From Bacteroidales bacterium (lineage in GTDB: Bacteria > Bacteroidota > Bacteroidia > Bacteroidales > UBA12481), in assembly GCA_028707745.1 (NCBI GenBank), contig JAQWAJ010000114.1, positions 1 to 6,265 of the forward strand: DNA of 6,265 bases, in the 5' to 3' direction. Shown one piece after another: positions 1 to 4,753 of this stretch. Position numbers and translations under genes: made by a program. The notes beneath the pieces were generated by a model. It ran no database searches. It saw only the letters and a program-made list of their open reading frames with translations, and was not told where the DNA came from. Within the stretch, counting starts at the first letter, position 1, and each line of letters starts with the position of its first letter.

Positions 1-150
1 GAAACTCTCAGCCTGGGCATGACTCATTCGGGTTAACTTCATGGCAGCAATGGAGAATCCGGCTGCAGAGATCATCCGGAGAATATCGCCTGTATATGCA
101 TGGGCTACAGCTTCCGGTTTGATGATGGTCAGGGTAATGTTACCAGCCAT
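1..150 (-). CDS. ndk: Nucleoside diphosphate kinase, N-terminal part (cut by window edge)
   Basis: Reading the minus strand from the ATG at 150-148 gives 50 codons open to the window edge. The protein begins MAGNITLTIIKPEAVAHAYT and ends HAQAESF. The segment TLTIIKPEAV is the first beta strand of nucleoside diphosphate kinase, with Lys11 matching the conserved lysine that contacts the nucleotide phosphates. GDILRMISAAGFSIAAMKLTRMS follows the usual first helix and second strand, and the AESF end sits just before the conserved Tyr of the family. The enzyme moves the gamma phosphate of ATP onto other NDPs through a phosphohistidine in the cytoplasm. That histidine and about two thirds of a normal protein (about 140-150 residues) lie outside the window. 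The gene is divergent from the phosphoesterase gene, with 71 bases between the starts. No exact TAnnTTTG element faces it; GAATTTTG (184-191, minus strand) is one mismatch away. Confidence 0.93.
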   Translation of the reverse strand, partial: MAGNITLTIIKPEAVAHAYTGDILRMISAAGFSIAAMKLTRMSHAQAESF

Positions 151-209
151 AATTGGAATGTTGTTTCTATAAAAATAACAAAATTCTACGTCCAATACCC
201 ACTGATTGC

Positions 210-217
210 TATCTTTG
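210..217 (+). promoter_or_regulatory. Bacteroidota-type -7 promoter element (TATCTTTG)
   Basis: TATCTTTG is an exact match to the TAnnTTTG -7 element of the Bacteroidota primary sigma factor. It lies in the spacer between ndk and the phosphoesterase gene. No clear TTG/TTTG -33 partner is seen at the expected distance. The element ends only 4 bases before the ATG at 222, so a start site about 7 bases downstream would fall at or just inside that codon. Either the message is nearly leaderless, the real start is further in, or the match is by chance. Confidence 0.4.
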
Positions 218-221
218 AGCG

Positions 222-1280
222 ATGCAAAATGAACTCTTTCACGGTAAACTGGATTTCAACCTGGAGTCCGGATGGCAGGAAGTCAGAGCTTTATTTGTGA
301 TCCCGCACAAAGTGCTGATCCTGACTCATAAAAATCCTGACGGGGATGCAATCGGATCTGCTTTAGGATTGAAATGGGTTCTGCTCAAACTGGGCCACAC
401 AGTTGACATAATTATTCCGGATGATGCACCTTCATTTCTGATATGGCTGCCTGGGCATAACGAGGTGATTGTCAAAGGCCGCAAATCAGATCAGTCAATA
501 TCCCGCTACTTTGATGAATGTGAGCTGGTTATCTGTTCGGATTTTAATACACCTGAACGCCTGGGATCGCTTGAAGAATCATTGCGTAAATGCGTTAAAC
601 CCAAACTCCTTATTGATCATCATCCTGTTTATGAACAGTTTACTGATGTTCAGCTGATCGATCCCCAAAAGGGCTCAGCATCCGAAATGGTGTTTCTCTT
701 TTTGGAAAAGCTGTTATTTACTGAGCTTATCGGTCCTGAAGCAGCAACCTGCCTTCTCGCTGGAATCATGACGGACACCGTGGGATTGAAAGTCGCCAGC
801 TCTTATCCTGAAATCTATGAAACTGTTGCTAAACTGATACGTCTGGGTGCCGATAAGGACCGGATCTACTTCGAGGTTTACAACATGTTTTCCACTGACC
901 GGATGCGGTTGCTGGGGTATAGCCTGGAGCAGAATATGAAGGTTTTGCCGGAATTCAGGGCTGCCTATATTGCATTGAGTAAGAATGATTTAAAAAATTT
1001 TCGCCATAAAAAGGGAGATACCGAGGGCTTTGTGAATTATCCGCTTTCCATTGCCAATGTAATCTTTTCGGTATTGTTTACCGAGCAGACTGATCATATC
1101 AAATTATCACTGAGGTCGCGTGGAAATTTTCCGGCCAATGAATTTGCCAAAAAGTACTTCAATGGCGGAGGACATAGAAATGCGGCAGGCGGACGCTATA
1201 GCGGGACCTTACAGGAAGCGATCGGGCAGTTTGAATCTGCTTTGATCGATTATAAGGAATTGCTGCATGCTGAAAGCTGA
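222..1280 (+). CDS. nrnA: DHH/DHHA1 phosphoesterase, NrnA-type (nanoRNase / pAp phosphatase)
   Basis: This 352-residue protein has all the signature motifs of the NrnA branch of DHH phosphoesterases. Motif I is THKNPDGDAIGS (35-46), giving His36, Asp40 and Asp42. Motif II is the Asp in VICSDFN (Asp107). Motif III is the name-giving IDHHP (Asp132-His133-His134). Motif IV is GIMTDTVG (Asp185). The C-terminal DHHA1 domain follows, with SLRSRG (296-301) and NGGGHRNAAGG (314-324), which bind substrate. Family members use two metal ions to degrade 2-5 nt RNA oligomers and/or dephosphorylate pAp in the cytoplasm; which activity dominates here cannot be read from sequence. An in-frame TGA at 216-218 makes the ATG at 222 the first possible start. 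The length fits the family. It heads a run with the FKBP lipoproteins and overlaps the longest form of the next gene by 14 bases. Confidence 0.93.
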   Translation: MQNELFHGKLDFNLESGWQEVRALFVIPHKVLILTHKNPDGDAIGSALGLKWVLLKLGHTVDIIIPDDAPSFLIWLPGHNEVIVKGRKSDQSISRYFDECELVICSDFNTPERLGSLEESLRKCVKPKLLIDHHPVYEQFTDVQLIDPQKGSASEMVFLFLEKLLFTELIGPEAATCLLAGIMTDTVGLKVASSYPEIYETVAKLIRLGADKDRIYFEVYNMFSTDRMRLLGYSLEQNMKVLPEFRAAYIALSKNDLKNFRHKKGDTEGFVNYPLSIANVIFSVLFTEQTDHIKLSLRSRGNFPANEFAKKYFNGGGHRNAAGGRYSGTLQEAIGQFESALIDYKELLHAES

Positions 1281-1869
1281 AAAACGGAGCTTTATTTTGA
1301 ATCCAATGCAACTTAAGGAACTTTCGATATTTGTGATGCTATTAACCTCACTTTTAATGGCCGGTGGTTGTAAGCCCAAATATCGGCAGCCCGAAGTGCA
1401 GGAAAAAATCATAGCTCCGGATCAGGCATCTGTGATAGAATCAAATCAACTGATGATCAGGCAGAATGCTCAATTGATCAGGGACCAGGCCACCGTTAGA
1501 GGATGGACCCTGACTGAAACGGGTACCGGTGTTTTTTATCAACGATACCCGTTGAAAAGAAGTGAACCGTCGAAAAAAATTGAACCGGGCGATCGGGTGT
1601 CATTGGAGTACGAGGTGAGACTGCTGAATGGGGTATTTTGCTATTCATCCAAAGATAAAGGACTGAAACAATTCATCGTTGAGAAAAGTGACGCTGAGTC
1701 GGGCTTGCATGAGGTTATTCAATTGTTGCATCCGGGAGACAGCGCACTGGTGGTTATTCCCCCGCACCGGGCTTTCGGACTGACTGGCGATGGTGACCGA
1801 ATTCCACCCCGTGCGATTCTGGTTTATGACATTCGTATCGATTCAGTGATCAGGCATCAGAATAATTAA
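1267..1869 (+). CDS. gldI: GldI-like FKBP-type lipoprotein with degraded active site
   Basis: This is a 200-residue protein if read from 1267. The ATG at 1306 (Met14) is the more likely start, because it gives a compact lipoprotein signal peptide, MQLKELSIFVMLLTSLLMAGGC, with Cys35 (Cys22 from the later start) as the lipidated residue. The -3 position is Ala rather than the usual Leu. Residues 40-90 match the conserved N-terminal region of GldI as I recall it (R-x-P, then S-N-x-x-x-x-R-x-N-x-x-L-I). A divergent FKBP domain covers about 105-195: PGDRVSLEYEV, HPGDSALVVIPPHRAFG, PRAILVYDIRI. Tyr115 is kept, but the FD pair is replaced (CYSS, 125-128), the active-site Trp becomes Leu147, and AYG becomes AFG. 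Isomerase activity is therefore doubtful, and a chaperone or scaffold role is more plausible. In Flavobacterium, GldI is required for gliding. I believe this neighbourhood (phosphoesterase, GldI, FKBP) recurs in that phylum, but I recall this rather than having checked it. Confidence 0.72.
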   Translation: MLKAEKRSFILNPMQLKELSIFVMLLTSLLMAGGCKPKYRQPEVQEKIIAPDQASVIESNQLMIRQNAQLIRDQATVRGWTLTETGTGVFYQRYPLKRSEPSKKIEPGDRVSLEYEVRLLNGVFCYSSKDKGLKQFIVEKSDAESGLHEVIQLLHPGDSALVVIPPHRAFGLTGDGDRIPPRAILVYDIRIDSVIRHQNN

Positions 1870-1903
1870 CCATTTTTCTATTTTTATCAGATAAAAGAAT
1901 AAT

Positions 1904-2752
1904 ATGAGATCAACCGCCATCGTATTACTTGCCGTTGTTTTGTGCTGCTGTTCCTGCGGTAATAAAGAAAGTGGGTTTAAACAACATCCATCAGGATTGT
2001 CGTACCGTTTTTATGAGCTCAACAATGAAGGTCAGATGCCAAAGACAGGAGATATCCTTGTTTTGTCAATGAAAGTTAAGACTTTGGATGACAAGGTTAT
2101 CGATGAATCCAATTATTACCGGATGCAACTGAGCAATCCTATGTTTAAAGGTGATTTTTTCACGGGTTTGGCTCTTTTACAGGTGGGTGACAGCGCCTGT
2201 TTCAAATTGGACGCCGCCAGATTTTTTGAAAAGAACAGAAAAAGAGATGTTCCGGTCGAATTCAAACCCGGAGATCCGGTATTTGTATATGTCAGGCTGA
2301 AAAACATACTGAGCGCTGAAGATCTCGACGGTGAGAAGGAGACCGCTTACCATACCGATCGCGATCAGGAAATGAGCCTTCTCAGAGACTATCTCTCGAT
2401 GGCGAACGTGACTGTTAGCCCCACAAAATCCGGACTTTACTATATCGAGAAAAAGCGTGGAACCGGCAAAAAGGCTGAAATCGGCAAAACATTGGTCGTA
2501 CATTATACCGGAACTACCATTGACGGCAAGGTTTTTGATTCTTCGCTCCAGAAGGGCAAGCCTTTTTCATTTATACTTGGGAAAAACCAGGTAATCCGGG
2601 GATGGGACGAAGCATTCCTGTTTATGCACGAGGGTGGGGTAGCCCGGTTCATTATTCCTTCAGATTTGGCATACGGTAAGGATGGTTTCTCGAATGTGAT
2701 ATTGCCTTATTCAACATTGGTTTTTGAAGTCGAATTACTAGAAGTTAATTAA
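1904..2752 (+). CDS. Two-domain FKBP-type peptidyl-prolyl isomerase lipoprotein
   Basis: This is a 282-residue predicted lipoprotein. The signal peptide MRSTAIVLLAVVLCCCSCGN carries four cysteines; Cys18, with Ser at -1, is the best lipidation site. Two FKBP folds follow. The first (about 28-135) is degenerate: it keeps the GDILVLSMKV strand and the QVGDSACFKL hairpin but lacks the FD, Trp and AYG active-site groups, like the GldI-like neighbour. The second (about 176-282) is canonical: Tyr201 in VVHYTG, Phe211-Asp212, Phe223 in FSFILG, Val230-Ile231, Trp234 in GWDE, Tyr257 in DLAYG and Phe274 in LVFEVEL. The second domain should catalyse cis-trans isomerisation of prolyl bonds in envelope proteins. 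It lies 34 bases after the GldI-like gene and 1 base before the next gene. The C-terminal half is closely related to the next protein, including the linker before SGLYYIE. The specific client is unknown. Confidence 0.88.
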   Translation: MRSTAIVLLAVVLCCCSCGNKESGFKQHPSGLSYRFYELNNEGQMPKTGDILVLSMKVKTLDDKVIDESNYYRMQLSNPMFKGDFFTGLALLQVGDSACFKLDAARFFEKNRKRDVPVEFKPGDPVFVYVRLKNILSAEDLDGEKETAYHTDRDQEMSLLRDYLSMANVTVSPTKSGLYYIEKKRGTGKKAEIGKTLVVHYTGTTIDGKVFDSSLQKGKPFSFILGKNQVIRGWDEAFLFMHEGGVARFIIPSDLAYGKDGFSNVILPYSTLVFEVELLEVN

Positions 2753-2753
2753 T

Positions 2754-3209
2754 ATGAAACCCAATCGATACAGCGCTTGTTTTGTTCTGATAGTATCATT
2801 TTTTCTGGTTGGTTGTAATTTGGATCAACCATGGGAAGAAGAAGCTACTGAAATTTCAAAATATATATCAGACCACAATATTACCACGCAACCTCTGGCG
2901 AGCGGACTCTATTATATCGAAACAAAAACCGGAACCGGAACGGCTGCTACCTATGGGAAAACCGTGGTTGTCAATTATACCGGGAAATATCTGGATGGAA
3001 CGACATTTGACTCGCGTACAAATTATTCCTTTATTCTGGGTATGGGCTATGTTATTGATGGCTGGGATGAGGGTGTCGCCTATATGAAAGAGGGGGGTAA
3101 AGCCACTCTTATCATTCCTTCGGATCTGGCTTACGGGACTTCAGGTTATGGAGGTATTCCGGGCTACACCCCATTGGTTTTTACCATCGAACTGGTGGAT
3201 GTTAAATGA
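2754..3209 (+). CDS. Single-domain FKBP-type peptidyl-prolyl isomerase lipoprotein
   Basis: This 151-residue protein starts one base after the previous stop codon. The signal peptide ends in a good lipobox, FLVGC, with Cys21 lipidated. A short acidic stretch (EEE, 28-30) follows a few residues later. One FKBP domain spans about 50-151, and every usual active-site position is present: Tyr75 (VVNYTG), Phe85-Asp86 and Arg88 (TFDSR), Phe93 (YSFILG), Val100-Ile101, Trp104 (GWDEG), Tyr127 (DLAYG), Ile135-Pro136 and Phe143 (LVFTIEL). It should be an active prolyl isomerase anchored to an envelope membrane. The preceding protein's C-terminal domain shares SGLYYIE, GWDE and IIPSDLAYG, so the two are probably tandem duplicates. 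The gene overlaps the convergent hydrolase gene by 8 bases, leaving no room for an intrinsic terminator between them. Confidence 0.92.
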   Translation: MKPNRYSACFVLIVSFFLVGCNLDQPWEEEATEISKYISDHNITTQPLASGLYYIETKTGTGTAATYGKTVVVNYTGKYLDGTTFDSRTNYSFILGMGYVIDGWDEGVAYMKEGGKATLIIPSDLAYGTSGYGGIPGYTPLVFTIELVDVK

Positions 3210-3978
3210 GGTTGATAACCAGCCCGTCATATCCGGGTTCTATACCTTTGGGCAGCTTTTTCAGCATCTCTTCCTGGGTACCTGCCTGATGTGACAGATG
3301 GGTCAAATAGGCTTTATCGGGTTTGATCTCTTCGATGAGCCTGACCGCATCGGGTATGCTATTGTGTGAAAGATGTTGTTCCCATCTTAACGCATTGATG
3401 ACGAGAACTTTAGTTCCGTATATCTTTCCCATCTCCTCTTTGGGAATGTAATTCGAATCTGAAATATAGGTGAAATCACCAAACCGGTATCCCAGGATCG
3501 GTAATTTGTAGTGCAGCGATCTGATCGCAATGATGGTGATGCCATTGATTTCGATGTTACCCGGTTCAATAGGATTCAGGTTCATCTGAGGAATCCCGGG
3601 ATACTGAATCACTGAAAAAACATAAGCAAAATCCGTACGAATCGTGTTCAGCACCCTTTGCTCAGCATAGATTTCGATTGCCTTTCGATGGAGAAAATTC
3701 AGGGCCCGGATGTCATCTAAACCAGCAACATGATCCTTATGCTCATGGGTCAGCAGGATGGCGTCGATTCTTCTGACATGGGCTCTGAGCATTTGCTGCC
3801 TGAAATCGGGACCTGCATCGATCAGAAAAACCTGGTCCTGCCATTCGATAAGGGCTGAGGAGCGGAGGCGATTATCCCTGGGGTCTTCAGAATTACATAC
3901 ACGACAGTCACAGCCTATAATTGGAACGCCCAACGATGTACCAGTACCCAGTAAAGTGATTTTCAGTGATGGATTCAT
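3202..3978 (-). CDS. PhnP-type metallo-beta-lactamase-fold hydrolase
   Basis: This is a 258-residue protein read from the ATG at 3978-3976. It opens with ITLLGTGTSLGVPIIGCDC, typical of the PhnP subgroup. Cys23, Cys25 and Cys28 form CxCxxC, which in E. coli PhnP helps hold a structural zinc. The catalytic metal motif THEHKDHVAGLDD gives His78, His80, Asp82 and His83. Further likely ligands are His156 (SLHYK), Asp174 (YISDSN) and the THLSH group (His227, His230). PhnP is a phosphodiesterase for cyclic ribosyl phosphates in phosphonate breakdown. No phosphonate genes are seen here, so the substrate is open; a general cyclic phosphodiesterase or related cytoplasmic role is an inference. It has its own -7-like element and is divergent from the methyltransferase gene. 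The tail overlaps the FKBP gene on the other strand. Confidence 0.88.
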   Translation of the reverse strand: MNPSLKITLLGTGTSLGVPIIGCDCRVCNSEDPRDNRLRSSALIEWQDQVFLIDAGPDFRQQMLRAHVRRIDAILLTHEHKDHVAGLDDIRALNFLHRKAIEIYAEQRVLNTIRTDFAYVFSVIQYPGIPQMNLNPIEPGNIEINGITIIAIRSLHYKLPILGYRFGDFTYISDSNYIPKEEMGKIYGTKVLVINALRWEQHLSHNSIPDAVRLIEEIKPDKAYLTHLSHQAGTQEEMLKKLPKGIEPGYDGLVINLI

Positions 3979-3994
3979 TATTCAATCAAATGTT

Positions 3995-4002
3995 CAAATA
4001 TA
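3995..4002 (-). promoter_or_regulatory. Bacteroidota-type -7 element for the hydrolase gene (TATATTTG)
   Basis: The minus strand reads TATATTTG, an exact TAnnTTTG match, ending 16 bases before the hydrolase ATG at 3978. A start site about 7 bases downstream would give a leader of roughly 10 bases, reasonable for this phylum. No TTTG -33 box is seen at the normal distance, so support rests on the -7 match and its position alone. Confidence 0.45.
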
Positions 4003-4034
4003 ACAAACATGGGCCTTTTTCTTATTTTTACGAT

Positions 4035-4742
4035 ATGAAAGGTACTCTTTGGTTGATTCCGAATACGCTTAATGACGGTGACCCGCTGAAGTCACTTCCG
4101 GCAGTCGTGGTAGAGCAGGTTAAGTTACTGCGTTATTTTATTGTGGAAAATGAAAAAAGTGCCCGCCGCTTTTTGGTCAGGACGGGTATGAAATCATTAC
4201 TGGAAGAGATTGAGTTCGGATTGCTCGATGAGCATAGCCGGGTCGACGACCTGGAACCGTTGATTCTTCCAGTACTAAAGGGCTGTGATGCTGGATTATT
4301 GTCGGAATCGGGATGCCCCGGGGTTGCAGATCCCGGCGCTGATCTCATCAGGCTGGCGCATGCTTCAGGAATCAGGGTCAGACCGTTGATCGGCCCCAGT
4401 TCGATCATTATGTCGGTGATGGCGGGCGGACTGAACGGTCAGAGATTCGTCTTTCATGGATATCTTCCGGCAAAACCACAGGACAGGATCCGCAAAATCA
4501 AAGAAATTGAAAACCGTTCAAAACAGAACCAGGAGACACAGGTATTTATTGAAGCTCCTTACCGGAACCGCCAAATGCTGAATGATCTGATCAATAATCT
4601 TTCGCCGGATACGTTATTGTCAGTATCTGTGGATCTTACTACCGAACAGGAACTCATCAAAACAGCAAGAGTATGGGAGTGGACGAAGTTTGATATCGAC
4701 ATCAACAAACGTCTGGCCGTATTCTCCATATTGAAAACCTAA
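4035..4742 (+). CDS. SAM-dependent methyltransferase, tetrapyrrole-methylase fold (RsmI relative)
   Basis: The frame is open from an ATG at 3966, but that would add 23 residues overlapping the divergent hydrolase start. The ATG at 4035 gives MKGTLWLIPNTLNDG, the usual beginning of this family, and a normal 235-residue protein. Motifs run in order: LIPNTL (7-12), ENEKSARRF (38-46), LLSESGCPGVADPG (88-101), GPSSIIMSVMAGGLNGQ (120-136), FHGYLP (140-145) and FIEAPYRN (171-178). These match the SAM-binding and active-site regions of the RsmI/YraL group. RsmI makes the 2'-O-methyl group of C1402 in 16S rRNA. This Bacteroidota subgroup diverges from it (SESGCPGVADPG in place of SDAGTPLISDPG), so the same target is an inference. 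The stop codon lies 11 bases before the hydro-lyase gene, and the two are probably co-transcribed. Confidence 0.85.
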   Translation: MKGTLWLIPNTLNDGDPLKSLPAVVVEQVKLLRYFIVENEKSARRFLVRTGMKSLLEEIEFGLLDEHSRVDDLEPLILPVLKGCDAGLLSESGCPGVADPGADLIRLAHASGIRVRPLIGPSSIIMSVMAGGLNGQRFVFHGYLPAKPQDRIRKIKEIENRSKQNQETQVFIEAPYRNRQMLNDLINNLSPDTLLSVSVDLTTEQELIKTARVWEWTKFDIDINKRLAVFSILKT

Positions 4743-4753
4743 AACATACGGAT

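Noticed and set aside
100..300. Plus-strand open frame of 66 codons before the phosphoesterase
   Set aside because: It runs antisense through the start of ndk and into the phosphoesterase in another frame, and its protein resembles nothing.
2116..2503. Minus-strand open frames inside the two-domain FKBP gene
   Set aside because: They are antisense to well-supported FKBP coding sequence, with no recognisable motifs.
3220..3243. Small inverted repeat CCCG/CGGG near the convergent gene ends
   Set aside because: The stem is only 4 bases, lies inside hydrolase coding sequence and has no T-run, so it is not a credible terminator.
3758..4003. Plus-strand open frame opposite the hydrolase start
   Set aside because: It is the complement of the conserved HEHKDH and CxCxxC coding region; the hydrolase motifs are decisive.
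3966..4034. Upstream start for the methyltransferase (23 extra residues)
   Set aside because: The extension overlaps the divergent hydrolase start and its promoter, and family proteins begin at the MKGTLWLIP position.
4133..4408. Minus-strand open frame inside the methyltransferase
   Set aside because: It is antisense to the SESGCPGVADPG motif region and has no family features.
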